DNA from: Bacteroidia bacterium
Lineage (GTDB): Bacteria; Bacteroidota; Bacteroidia; Bacteroidales; Azobacteroidaceae
DNA: 64,000 bases
Direction: 5' to 3'
Assembly (NCBI GenBank): GCA_025996865.1
Contig: BNTV01000001.1
Coordinates: forward strand, 66,825 to 130,824
The notes under the pieces: model-generated
Databases searched by the model: none
Told to the model about the DNA's origin: nothing
Seen by the model: only the letters and a program-made list of their open reading frames with translations
Made by a program: the position numbers and the translations under genes
In this document: in pieces, positions 8,761 to 16,402 of the stretch
How the letters are laid out: every line of letters starts with the position of its first letter
Position numbering within the stretch: the first letter of the stretch is position 1

Positions 8761-9033
8761 TTATATTAAGTCGTTCCGCTCCCGGCGGTAGATATGGTTT
8801 ATCTCCGCCTTATGTTGTTCTAAGTGTTCGGTGATTACATTGTCTATGTAACCGCCGATGGTTAGTCCCTTTTGATTTATCGAGCGTATAAGCGAACAAA
8901 GTATTTCGTGGTTGCGCTTGCTGATATACACGCACCCCCGACGGTCTATCTCAACGGGCTTCAAATATTGCTCTGCATAGGAAGCCATTTCAGCCATTGT
9001 TTCCTCCGGCTCTTTTCTGTTTCTTAATTTCAT
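8761..9033 (-). CDS. DUF3408 protein (tra operon)
   Basis: 90-residue soluble protein in the DUF3408 family, found near traA in Bacteroides CTns. It keeps the core motif VYISKRNHEILCSLIRSI followed by GGYIDNVITEHLEQH, the helical segment shared with both neighbouring genes. It lacks the long N-terminal extension of the upstream gene. Start and stop of the two genes overlap (ATGA at 9030-9033). It may bind DNA together with the ParA-like TraA (inference from position; the fold recalls small ribbon-helix-helix proteins). I see no membrane segment. Confidence 0.75.
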   Translation of the reverse strand: MKLRNRKEPEETMAEMASYAEQYLKPVEIDRRGCVYISKRNHEILCSLIRSINQKGLTIGGYIDNVITEHLEQHKAEINHIYRRERNDLI

Positions 9034-9461
9034 TTCTCTGAATTTTTTATAATGTTTATTCCTTTATGTTTTTCATTATACAGGCGGGTAATCTCGCTGC
9101 CGTAAGTGTCAAAATGATGCGCCAGCACGTTGTCAATGAAGCTTGACAGCGATACCTCATTACCCCCGATTACCTGACACACGGATTGAATCGTGTCGTG
9201 AAATTCCCGCCGTATATAGACCATCTTGCCCGTCCGAGCGGTAATGCCGGATTCTTTGACAAATACCGTTTCATAATCCGGTTCCTTTCCCCGTCTGCGC
9301 TTGCTTTCTTCTTTCGGGGACTCTACCGGCGGGACAGGTTGCTGGCTATCCGCTTCTTCATTTTTCCTGACCAGCGCATCATGGTCTGTCGGTTCATCCT
9401 GTAAGAAGCTGGCGATTATCGCTTTTTCGTCTATATCTTCTTTTTTTACTGTTTTTGCCAT
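9030..9461 (-). CDS. DUF3408 protein, TraB-like (tra operon)
   Basis: 143-residue soluble protein directly downstream of traA. The N-terminal half is charged and Pro-rich, probably flexible (residues 1-70, EESKRRRGKEPDYE). The C-terminal half is a DUF3408 domain (MVYIRREFHDTIQSVCQVIG, then SFIDNVLAHHFDTY). It is the first of three consecutive genes with this domain. The 4-bp gap to traA and the overlap with the next gene show one operon. A DNA-binding partner role for the ParA-type TraA is plausible but not shown. Confidence 0.78.
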   Translation of the reverse strand: MAKTVKKEDIDEKAIIASFLQDEPTDHDALVRKNEEADSQQPVPPVESPKEESKRRRGKEPDYETVFVKESGITARTGKMVYIRREFHDTIQSVCQVIGGNEVSLSSFIDNVLAHHFDTYGSEITRLYNEKHKGINIIKNSEK

Positions 9462-9465
9462 AGCG

Positions 9466-10221
9466 TTATAAATTGATGATTCCTAAAACTTCTTCAACCA
9501 GCTCATCCACATTGCTGCCTTTTAGCAATGTCTTATCTACCGGAAACAGAGTGGAGCGGAACAGCGCCTTATGGGATTCGAGAAGTTCACGGCGAAACCG
9601 GAGACTGTTCGGGATAAAGGTTTTCAATACCAAAAGACCGAGTTCTGCAATGATTTGTTCATACACATCGTACAGCTCCGATTTCTCCCGTCCATCGACC
9701 TGATTCCAAATAAGATACAGACCTTTAATCTTCGCTTTCCCGGTAGTGATAAGCGTATCGTTGAGGCGGGATGCGAAACGCAGGGTGCTTTTCAAAACCA
9801 AATGGTCGGCGCTGATAGGCGCAAAAATGTAGTCCATAATCGAAAGTGTATAGATTACTCCCTCTTTATTGACCGTTCCGGGCAGGTCGAAGAAAATAAT
9901 ATCGTACTTGCCTTTTTCCTGTAATGCTTTAGCTGTTTCAGCCGCCTTTTCAGGCAAACTCTTTACTACCGGGTATATCCTCTTATTCAACCGGGTAAAT
10001 TGTTGGTAAGCCAGCGACTTGTAATAATCATTGTCCGTTGCCATTTTCAAATCACGCTCGCGCATCTCGGCGATGCTGTACTGCGGATAATCGCAATCCA
10101 CCACCGCTACATCATAGCCTTTCACATAGTGCAGATAAGATGCTACCAGCACCGTAAGGGTTGTTTTTCCTGCCCCTCCCTTTTGAGTAGAGAAGGCAAC
10201 ACACAAATTTTTCTTTTCCAT
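9466..10221 (-). CDS. traA: ParA-family ATPase TraA, first gene of the tra operon
   Basis: 251-residue cytoplasmic P-loop ATPase of the ParA/MinD type. The deviant Walker A motif KGGAGKTT is at residues 14-21, switch I contains VVDCDYPQYS, and Walker B is IIFFDLPGTVNKEG near residue 110. In Bacteroides CTns this gene opens the transfer operon. ParA-like proteins may position the element or the transfer machinery, but the role here is not established. It is divergent from mobA, with 733 bp between the two start codons holding oriT-like repeats. Confidence 0.9.
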   Translation of the reverse strand: MEKKNLCVAFSTQKGGAGKTTLTVLVASYLHYVKGYDVAVVDCDYPQYSIAEMRERDLKMATDNDYYKSLAYQQFTRLNKRIYPVVKSLPEKAAETAKALQEKGKYDIIFFDLPGTVNKEGVIYTLSIMDYIFAPISADHLVLKSTLRFASRLNDTLITTGKAKIKGLYLIWNQVDGREKSELYDVYEQIIAELGLLVLKTFIPNSLRFRRELLESHKALFRSTLFPVDKTLLKGSNVDELVEEVLGIINL

Positions 10222-10268
10222 CTTTAAATCATTTAATTAGTTATACATACAGTTGATTATACGCTTGA

Positions 10269-10514
10269 TTAACTGACCGGCAAACCGCATGGCAGGCCAT
10301 AATTATATCCGGTCGATTGGCTGTTTGAATGGCTGACTGTTTGACCAGCCATGCACCTGACCGTTTTATCATCCGGCAAGCCGGACAGTCTTAGGTACGG
10401 CATTTCAATCAGCCGTTCATATAGCCGGTTATCCGGCCTCGTGATTAACCTTTCATTTATCCGGTTAATCATTAAGCTATCCAGCCTCTTTTTCATATTA
10501 TCAATCGTCCGCAT
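10269..10514 (-). CDS. Possible small repetitive ORF upstream of traA
   Basis: An 81-codon frame on the tra strand, starting at 10514. The first half is repetitive in character: Arg-Leu pairs recur at intervals of about 8-13 residues (KKRLDSLMINRINERLITRP, then NRLYERLIEMPYLRLSGLPD). The underlying DNA is full of CCGG and CCGGTTAT/CCGGTTAAT segments (10277, 10309, 10373, 10381, 10425, 10433, 10461). It may be a real leader peptide or only the by-product of protein-binding repeats in the control region. I do not recognise it. Confidence 0.25.
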   Translation of the reverse strand: MRTIDNMKKRLDSLMINRINERLITRPDNRLYERLIEMPYLRLSGLPDDKTVRCMAGQTVSHSNSQSTGYNYGLPCGLPVS

Positions 10515-10765
10515 AGTCGGTCATATTTTTAAAATTCTCCTGCAAATAAACCTCTTATTCGGCTCGGTTGTATGCGGTTTTCGGGCTATGGAACAGAGTG
10601 GCATCCAACTGGCTAATAGAGGCATAATCAGTTATAGCGCAACTGATTATAATGTCCGGTAACTTTGTCGCCATGACGATCCCGGTGGTTAATGAGCCTC
10701 CCTTCGACGTTTGATCGGGAAGCTGTTTCAATGGTCTGTCCTTACGGACAGATTTCTTTGCAACG

Positions 10766-10983
10766 GGGCAAAGAGCAAGCTGTGTTTTCTGCTGCAAATT
10801 ACATTTGGTGCATCAGAAAACAGCTTGCCCGCAAGGGGAGGAAAAGCTACTCCGAAGTCGGCGCTTTTTTAATATCGGCGGCTGATACCACCAGCTAAGG
10901 GATCGGATTTTTTATGAATCGGCGTAGCTGTGGCTACTCCTAAAAATCCGATGTATGGAAAAGAAGAATTTACCCGCAAGGGG
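10766..10983. other. Candidate origin of transfer (oriT)
   Basis: The intergenic DNA before mobA has the usual features of an oriT. GCAAGCTGTGTTTTCTG (10775-10791) and CAGAAAACAGCTTGC (10814-10828) form an inverted repeat. CCCGCAAGGGG occurs twice as a direct repeat (10828-10838 and 10973-10983), and GGGGCAAAG occurs at 10766-10774 and again at 10980-10988. A further stem-loop follows at 10902-10952. In CTns the oriT lies beside the relaxase genes, and mobA-mobB start at 10955. The nick site cannot be placed from sequence alone. The rest of 10222-10954 holds only the low-confidence ORF on the minus strand. Confidence 0.5.
10902..10952 (+). promoter_or_regulatory. Nested stem-loop directly before the mobA start codon
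   Basis: ATCGGATTTTT (10902-10912) and its perfect complement AAAAATCCGAT (10942-10952) enclose a second stem, GTAGC (10924-10928) with GCTAC (10933-10937). The outer stem ends 2 nt before the mobA ATG at 10955. It could fold in the mRNA and hide the start, or be a protein-binding site that couples mobA expression to relaxosome binding (inference). Confidence 0.55.
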
Positions 10984-11377
10984 CAAAGGTGGCAGACCCA
11001 CCAAAACAAATACGGCGGATTACCGTTTTTCGGTAAACTTTACCGCCGGGGAATATGCCCGTTTCCTCACCATGTTTGAAACTTCCGGGCTTCAATCCAA
11101 AGCCGCTTTTATCAAAGCGCGTGTTTTTAACGACACGTTCCGAGTGATAAAAACCGACAAGGGAACGCTCGAATATGTGGCTAAACTCACACAATTCCAC
11201 GCACAATTCCGCGCCGTAGGAACGAATTACAATCAGGTAGTAAAGGAGCTTCACATGCATTTTTCCGAGAAAAAAGCACTTGCCTTGCTCTATAAACTGG
11301 AAAAGATAACGGCGGAATTGGCGGCTATCGGGCAACAGATCATCACACTTTCCGAAGACTTTAGACAGCGATGGTAG
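10955..11377 (+). CDS. mobA: Mobilization accessory protein MobA
   Basis: 140-residue relaxosome accessory protein of the Bacteroides CTn MobA type. It helps the relaxase recognise oriT. The N-terminus is basic (KKNLPARGKGGRPTKTNTAD). A ribbon-helix-helix-like segment follows (YRFSVNFTAGEYARFLTMFE), then helices with the family's FNDTFRVIKTDKG and AVGTNYNQVVKELHMHF. The start lies just after a stem-loop. The end overlaps mobB by 7 bp, so the two are almost certainly translated as a pair. The length is normal. Confidence 0.87.
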   Translation: MEKKNLPARGKGGRPTKTNTADYRFSVNFTAGEYARFLTMFETSGLQSKAAFIKARVFNDTFRVIKTDKGTLEYVAKLTQFHAQFRAVGTNYNQVVKELHMHFSEKKALALLYKLEKITAELAAIGQQIITLSEDFRQRW

Positions 11378-12537
11378 CCAATATTACAACCGGAAGCAAC
11401 CTTTACGGTGCACTTTTTTACAATCAGGAAAAGGTGGATAAAGGAGTGGGAACGGTACTGGCAACGCATATTCTCCGCGAACCAGCAGATGGTAATTTCA
11501 ATGTGGGAGAAACAGCGGAAGACATTTTGCGATGGATGCCCGACCATTTTAGAACCGAAAAGCCGGTTATTCATATCTCGCTCAATCCCGACCCTAAAGA
11601 CAATCTTTCGGATGAACAGCTATCCGAAGTTGCTGGGCATTATATGGATCGCATGGGTTGGGGCGGACAACCTTACATTGTTTTCAAGCATTCCGACATC
11701 GAACGGGAACACATACATATCGTATCGGTACAGGTTGGTCAGAACGGAAAAAAGATATATGACGGCAAACGGAATGAACGCAGCGTAGCCATTACTGAAG
11801 AATTGGAAAAGGAGTACAACCTGCATCCGGCCAAAGGGCAAAAGCATTCCGAGAAATGGCAACTTAAACCCGTTGATCCCACAAAGGGCGATTTGAAACA
11901 ACAGATAGCGGCGGTTATCAAACCCGCGCTATCCATGTACCGTTTCCAGACATTAGGCGAGTTCCGGGCCCTGCTCTCCTTATATAATATAGGTATAGAA
12001 GAAGTCAGGGGCGAAAGGGACGGGAACGCATATAGGGGGTTGCTATATACGGCATTGAACGCTGACGGAAAAAAGGCAGAGGTTACTCCGCTGAAATCTT
12101 CCTTGTTTGGAAAAACCGCTGGTTTTGATGCGTTGGAGCGGCACATGGAACACTCCGGCGAGAAAATCACAAAAGCAAATAGCCGGGAGCATACCCGTCA
12201 CCGTGTTACCGAAGCCTTTCTCGATGCACGGACCGAAAACGCACTGCGCGAACGGCTCAGGACTTACCACATCGACCTCTTTATCCGGCGCAACGATGCG
12301 GGGCGCATCACGGGGGTAACATTCATCGACCATGAAAACAGATGTGTACTGAACGGCTCCCGTCTGGGTAAGGAGTATTCCGCCAATGCCCTGAATGAAC
12401 GCTATCCCGAAGCATCAAAAGCCGGAGCAGATTTGCAAGGGGTTTCAAATATAACTCAACCGCAACATGAGATTAGCACTAAAAAAGAAACTGTCCGCAA
12501 AAAGAAAAAACCAAATAACAAGAGAGGCTTGAATTAA
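11371..12537 (+). CDS. mobB: MOB-type relaxase MobB
   Basis: 388-residue relaxase that nicks oriT and leads the transferred strand. The N-terminal catalytic domain has the metal-binding histidine cluster YIVFKHSDIEREHIHIVSVQ (about residues 107-126) and an upstream HISLNPDPKD segment (about residues 69-78). A candidate catalytic Tyr occurs in the first 15-25 residues (GSNLYGALFYNQEK). The C-terminal half is basic and probably binds DNA. The tail is strongly Lys-rich (KKKPNNKRG). In related elements the coupling-protein gene mobC follows closely. Here mobC is 11.9 kb away, with cargo between. Confidence 0.92.
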   Translation: MVANITTGSNLYGALFYNQEKVDKGVGTVLATHILREPADGNFNVGETAEDILRWMPDHFRTEKPVIHISLNPDPKDNLSDEQLSEVAGHYMDRMGWGGQPYIVFKHSDIEREHIHIVSVQVGQNGKKIYDGKRNERSVAITEELEKEYNLHPAKGQKHSEKWQLKPVDPTKGDLKQQIAAVIKPALSMYRFQTLGEFRALLSLYNIGIEEVRGERDGNAYRGLLYTALNADGKKAEVTPLKSSLFGKTAGFDALERHMEHSGEKITKANSREHTRHRVTEAFLDARTENALRERLRTYHIDLFIRRNDAGRITGVTFIDHENRCVLNGSRLGKEYSANALNERYPEASKAGADLQGVSNITQPQHEISTKKETVRKKKKPNNKRGLN

Positions 12538-12642
12538 TAATTTTCAAAAAAACCATAGACAAATTTGGAATGTTAGATACAATCTGAAATATGGATACTT
12601 CCTGCTTTGTAATCTACTATATCTTAATTGCTTTGTGATTTC

Positions 12643-12747
12643 CTAAACTTTACTTAGTTTTCTATATTCTGTCGGAGTTTTACCTTTGACAATCTGAAAC
12701 TGCTTGTTAAAATACGGTAAATTTGAAAATCCAGAATCATATGCTAC
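12643..12747 (-). pseudogene. Remnant of an AraC-family regulator (C-terminal end only)
   Basis: Only the last 34 codons of an AraC/XylS regulator remain: VAYDSGFSNLPYFNKQFQIV followed by KGKTPTEYRK, the classic second helix-turn-helix signature. The upstream coding sequence stops at about 12747, where an unrelated MFS fragment on the other strand begins. The 5' part is missing from the window, so the gene cannot be functional. The 105 bp between mobB and this fragment show no gene. Confidence 0.8.
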
Positions 12748-12751
12748 CACA

Positions 12752-13003
12752 GGTATGGGCACATCTCTTATTTTCCCGGCATTGGGTATTCTTGCCATAA
12801 AAAAGGTTGCACCACAGATGCGTGGCACTGCCTTAGGTGCTTATTCCGACTTTTTCGACCTCTCATTAGGCATTGCCGGGCCAATAGCCGGTCTGATTAC
12901 TGGCTGGTACAACTATCAGAGTGTGTATCTATTTGGAGGCATCAGTTGTATGCTGGCAGTATTGGTATTATTGTTTCTCCGAAAATCATATAGAAATACA
13001 TGA
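12752..13003 (+). pseudogene. Remnant of an MFS transporter (last two helices)
   Basis: The frame from about 12752 encodes the C-terminal end of a major facilitator transporter: GMGTSLIFPALGILAIKKVA, then RGTALGAYSDFFDLSLGIAG, and a last membrane helix (SVYLFGGISCMLAVLVLLFL). The preceding roughly 300 residues are absent. The fragment begins within about 5 bp of the AraC fragment on the opposite strand, so both lost their 5' parts at one recombination point. Between it and 13112 lie the promoter and operator of the next gene. Confidence 0.8.
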
Positions 13004-13020
13004 GCGTTAATAATCATGAA

Positions 13021-13056
13021 TATTCAAAATATCTACAAAATTAACTCCTACTTTTG
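13021..13056 (+). promoter_or_regulatory. Promoter and putative response-regulator box of the two-component operon
   Basis: A -7 box TACTTTTG (13049-13056, Bacteroides TAnnTTTG type) lies 56 bp before the regulator gene. The sequence ATTCAAAATaTCTACAAA (13022-13039) lies just upstream, with TCTACAAA starting 17 bp before the -7 box. The same 18-mer (one base different) and the same 17-bp distance for TCTACAAA occur before the PAP2 gene. This suggests binding by the response regulator, i.e. autoregulation (inference). Confidence 0.5.
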
Positions 13057-13111
13057 GCGTTGTAATTTAGATGACTTATATGTGATTTTCAGTTAAACAA
13101 CAACAAAGGCA

Positions 13112-13789
13112 ATGAAAATATTAATCATAGAAGACGAACGGAAGCTATCCGAAAATATTAAGAATTATCTTTCGGAAGAGAACTATGTATGCGAATGTGC
13201 ATATACCTACAATGAAGCGGTAGAAAAAATAACGCTTTATTCGTATGACTGCATTCTTCTTGATTTGATGCTTGCCGGTAAAGACGGCTTGGAAATCCTG
13301 CAAGAACTGAAACGGCAGAATAAGGAGGATAGTGTTATTATTATCTCCGCCAAAGGATCGCTCGAAGATAAGCTAAATGGATTACAGATAGGAGCCGATG
13401 ATTATCTGCCTAAACCTTTTCATCTTTCGGAACTTAGTATGCGTATTTATGCAGTCATGCGAAGGAAAAATTTCGGAAGTAATAATACAGTTAAAGCAGG
13501 AGAAATTTCTATTGACTTACTCTCCAAAACTGTCACTGTCAAGGAACAGCAGGTTATTCTGACAAAATCAGAATACGATTTACTCCTTTTCCTGATAGGA
13601 AATAAAAATAGGGTTATCTCGAAATCTGCTTTAGCCGAACATCTTTCCGGCGACATGGCTGATATGCTCTCCAATCATGATTTCGTCTATGCGCATGTGA
13701 AGAATCTCAAAAGCAAGTTGGAGAAAGTGGGATGCCCTAATTATGTGAAGAATGTGTATGGTGTAGGATATAAATGGGAAACAGAATGA
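13112..13789 (+). CDS. OmpR/PhoB-family response regulator
   Basis: 225-residue transcription factor. The receiver domain (1-120) has the acidic pair ED at residues 7-8 (LIIEDERKLS), the phosphorylation site DCILLDLMLAGKDG (first Asp of LDL near residue 51) and Lys in LPKPF near 101. The winged-helix DNA-binding domain (130-225) has ILTKSEYDLLLFLIGNKNRV and YVKNVYGVGYKW. It overlaps the histidine kinase gene by 16 bp. By homology it responds to the envelope sensor encoded next. Likely targets are its own promoter and the PAP2 gene, both preceded by the same repeat. Confidence 0.95.
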   Translation: MKILIIEDERKLSENIKNYLSEENYVCECAYTYNEAVEKITLYSYDCILLDLMLAGKDGLEILQELKRQNKEDSVIIISAKGSLEDKLNGLQIGADDYLPKPFHLSELSMRIYAVMRRKNFGSNNTVKAGEISIDLLSKTVTVKEQQVILTKSEYDLLLFLIGNKNRVISKSALAEHLSGDMADMLSNHDFVYAHVKNLKSKLEKVGCPNYVKNVYGVGYKWETE

Positions 13790-14946
13790 AAGAGAAAAAG
13801 TCAAAATCATTATTATGGAAGGTACTTCTTCCCTTTATAGCGGCAGCAGTTGTAATTATGTATATTTCCTATCAAAGTTTGGAGAATAAGGTGGCAGACT
13901 ATCAGTATTTCATCATGGATGAATGGGAGGACTGGCTACTCCAAGTAGAGAAATACGCCAAGTTACCACCGGAAGAACAAAGGGTACAAAAAACAGATTT
14001 GGAAGAACTTCGCCGGTTGCAGCAACAGCGTAATGATACATTGGAAAAGATGGATGAAGATATCGGTCAGCTTCTAACAACGCAATATGCAGTTACACTA
14101 ATATTTATTATAGCTTATTTGATACTTGTTCTGCAGGTTGTTTCAAAACGTTTATGGAAGCCCTTTTATCAAACGCTTGATACATTGGAAGATTTTTCTA
14201 TTGACAAAGGTGTCGCTCCTCAATTTCAGAAAACCAATGTCAGCGAATTTATCCGCCTGAATAATTCGTTAGAAAAAATGATAAAGAACAGCATTTCCAT
14301 TTTTCAGTCGCAAAAAGAATTTACGGAGAATGCCTCGCACGAATTACATACTCCGCTTGCCATTATGCAAAGTCAGTTGGATATGCTGATCCAACGTCCC
14401 GACCTGACAGAAGAACAATCTGAGATCATATCTTCCATTTATTCCAATGTAAGCCATCTGGCACGACTGAACAATAATCTGCTTCTTTTAGCTAAGATTG
14501 AAAATCGCAATCAGACGGCAGACGAGTTGATAAATGTTAGCCAATTGGCACAAGATGTTCTTCCTAATATATCTATGATGATTGAGGATGACGAATTGGA
14601 CTTCCATTCTGATATACAGGATAATTGTATGCTGAAAGCAAACAAGGTATTGTTTGTGAGCCTACTCAACAATCTGCTCACGAATGCTATTCGTTATAAT
14701 CATCCGCAGGGTTGCATCAACCTCACCCTCACGGATAAAGAGATGATTGTTGCCAATACCGGTGATAATCAACATCTTGATGCTGATACTATTTTTCGCC
14801 GTTTCCATAAAAATCAGGAAGTATCTAAAGGGCATGGTCTCGGATTATCTATCGTTGAGAAAATCTGTAAGTATCACGGTTGGAAAATTGAATATATGTA
14901 CGAAGAGAGACATCATATTTTTACTGTAACATTCGACGGTAAGTGA
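13774..14946 (+). CDS. Sensor histidine kinase
   Basis: 390-residue membrane kinase. Two membrane helices (about 16-36 and 103-126) flank a periplasmic loop of about 65 residues rich in Glu/Gln (ADYQYFIMDEWEDWLLQVEK). HisKA has the phospho-accepting His in ENASHELHTPLAIMQ near residue 190. The ATPase domain has the N box NNLLTNAIRYN, the G1 box VANTGDN and the G2 box GHGLGLSIVEKI. It overlaps the regulator gene. The signal is unknown. The neighbours (PAP2 phosphatase, redox and permease genes) suggest an envelope or metal stress signal. Confidence 0.93.
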   Translation: MGNRMKEKKSKSLLWKVLLPFIAAAVVIMYISYQSLENKVADYQYFIMDEWEDWLLQVEKYAKLPPEEQRVQKTDLEELRRLQQQRNDTLEKMDEDIGQLLTTQYAVTLIFIIAYLILVLQVVSKRLWKPFYQTLDTLEDFSIDKGVAPQFQKTNVSEFIRLNNSLEKMIKNSISIFQSQKEFTENASHELHTPLAIMQSQLDMLIQRPDLTEEQSEIISSIYSNVSHLARLNNNLLLLAKIENRNQTADELINVSQLAQDVLPNISMMIEDDELDFHSDIQDNCMLKANKVLFVSLLNNLLTNAIRYNHPQGCINLTLTDKEMIVANTGDNQHLDADTIFRRFHKNQEVSKGHGLGLSIVEKICKYHGWKIEYMYEERHHIFTVTFDGK

Positions 14947-15021
14947 AATCGCTTATGAATTGGGATTTGAGCATCCCCTTATTCCCCTTTCTCGCCATGC
15001 TCATTCAATCTAATTTCAAAA

Positions 15022-15078
15022 ATTCAAAATTTCTACAAATTTCATTCTAATTATCTACAAAGTCGGACTGTACCTTTG
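15022..15078 (+). promoter_or_regulatory. Promoter with two TCTACAAA boxes upstream of the PAP2 gene
   Basis: The -7 box TACCTTTG is at 15071-15078. TCTACAAA occurs at 15054-15061 and at 15032-15039, exactly 22 bp (two helical turns) apart, which is typical of OmpR-family direct repeats. The distal copy is part of ATTCAAAATtTCTACAAA, as at the promoter of the two-component operon. The proximal copy starts 17 bp before the -7 box, the same distance as there. Confidence 0.5.
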
Positions 15079-15105
15079 CACTAAATTTAAATACCCAGTT
15101 CGATT

Positions 15106-16020
15106 ATGAAGATTAAAGTGATAATCGTGTTTCTTTTTGTCGTTTCTAAAATAAGTGCACAAGAAGCAGATACATTGAAGATAAGAAGTATAGAAAACTT
15201 GAAATCAAGCATGAAAGTCGATTCCCTTCTGCCTCGTATAGAGATAGATAGCCGGAATTCGTTTAGAGCCCTTCCGTATGACGGAAGAACGAATACTTAC
15301 TCATCAAAATTCAACGAAGAGTATTTATTCAACATGGATTTGAAAGGAAGAAAAAGAAACAATAACATTTTTAATGCACCTTACTCGAAATTCATAATCC
15401 CTGCGACACTTATAACTTACGGTGTATCTTCACAGTTCGATAAATCAGATGACTATGAAATACACGACGAAGTGACTAAAAACGGTATCGGTACATGGAC
15501 TATTGATGATTATTCGCAGTTTGCTCCGACTGTAGCCGTATATGGACTGGATTTAATGGGGATAAAAGCAAAGCATAACTTCCGGGATCGGACAATCATA
15601 ATGGCTACCTCTCATATCATTATGGGCGGAATTGTACAAACGATGAAAAGCTCAATCAATGTAGTACGACCGGATGGCTCCAATTACAAATCCTTTCCAT
15701 CCGGCCATACAGCTACCGCATTTGTCGGTGCGCATATCTTGTTCAAAGAATATAAAGATACCTCCCCTTGGATTGGTGTCGCCGGCTACGCTATTGCTAC
15801 CGGAACGGGATTGCTGCGTGTTACCAATAAAAAACATTGGTTGAGCGATGTGTCGGCAGGTGCAGGTATAGGAATCTTAAGTGCCGAATTGGGCTACCTG
15901 CTATTACCCGTAATTCATAGAGCATTTGGCATAGGAGGAAGAGGCAAGAGTAGCAGTCTGGTTATTGCACCGACAATAGGCTTAAACAATTACGGATTGG
16001 GAATGGCATATACATTTTAA
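15106..16020 (+). CDS. PAP2-family phosphatase, exported
   Basis: 304-residue protein with signal peptide (residues 1-18, VIIVFLFVVSKISAQ) and a complete PAP2 active site. The C1 motif is KSSINVVRPDGSN (about residues 182-194), C2 is FPSGH (near 198) and C3 is RVTNKKHWLSD (near 243-253). Such enzymes remove phosphate from membrane lipids such as lipid A or undecaprenyl pyrophosphate; the substrate here is unknown. The N-terminal roughly 110 residues before the domain are a Bacteroidales-type extension. Transcribed from its own promoter with two putative response-regulator boxes, so it probably belongs to the regulon of the kinase just upstream. Confidence 0.9.
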   Translation: MKIKVIIVFLFVVSKISAQEADTLKIRSIENLKSSMKVDSLLPRIEIDSRNSFRALPYDGRTNTYSSKFNEEYLFNMDLKGRKRNNNIFNAPYSKFIIPATLITYGVSSQFDKSDDYEIHDEVTKNGIGTWTIDDYSQFAPTVAVYGLDLMGIKAKHNFRDRTIIMATSHIIMGGIVQTMKSSINVVRPDGSNYKSFPSGHTATAFVGAHILFKEYKDTSPWIGVAGYAIATGTGLLRVTNKKHWLSDVSAGAGIGILSAELGYLLLPVIHRAFGIGGRGKSSSLVIAPTIGLNNYGLGMAYTF

Positions 16021-16054
16021 CAAAATATCATTATGAACATAAAAATAGAAAATA

Positions 16055-16390
16055 ATGAACGCATCGCATCAAAAAGCATTTAGCCGCCGCAAGTTTATTT
16101 CTGTGGCGTTATTCCTTACTTTCACCGTTTTGGTAATAACAGCTATTGTTATCCAGATTTTTGAGGCTTTAGAAAATGAACTGTTCATACATCTTTTTAC
16201 AGTAGTCCATATCTTTTCCGGACTTGCATTTATGGTCTTATCAGTCTTTCATGCTAAAATGAACTGGCAGTCGATGAGGGTTTATGTTAAAGCCAAACAA
16301 TCTGTTTTTAGCAGAGAAGCGGTTTGTGCTTTTCTATTGACTGTGGTTACTATTCTTATCGGAGTTTTATGTAATATTTTTAACCATTAA
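16055..16390 (+). CDS. DUF4405-like membrane protein (possible b-type haem site)
   Basis: 111-residue membrane protein with three predicted helices (about residues 14-36, 43-66, 87-108). The middle part, FIHLFTVVHIFSGLAFMVLS followed by VFHAKMNW, carries three spaced His residues. This is the pattern of DUF4405 proteins, which resemble small cytochrome-b-like membrane domains. Haem binding is therefore plausible but unproven. It starts 35 bp after the PAP2 gene and 13 bp before the next gene. It fits with the iron-sulfur proteins downstream as a membrane redox component (inference). Confidence 0.65.
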   Translation: MNASHQKAFSRRKFISVALFLTFTVLVITAIVIQIFEALENELFIHLFTVVHIFSGLAFMVLSVFHAKMNWQSMRVYVKAKQSVFSREAVCAFLLTVVTILIGVLCNIFNH

Positions 16391-16402
16391 AAAAAGGTAG
16401 AA

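Noticed and set aside
10260..10520. CCGG-rich repeats considered as a CRISPR-like array
   Set aside because: Spacing and sequence are irregular, with no conserved direct repeat; better seen as a control region with a low-confidence ORF.
10555..10797. 80-residue minus-strand ORF in the mob-tra gap
   Set aside because: No family features, overlaps the oriT-like repeats; probably chance.
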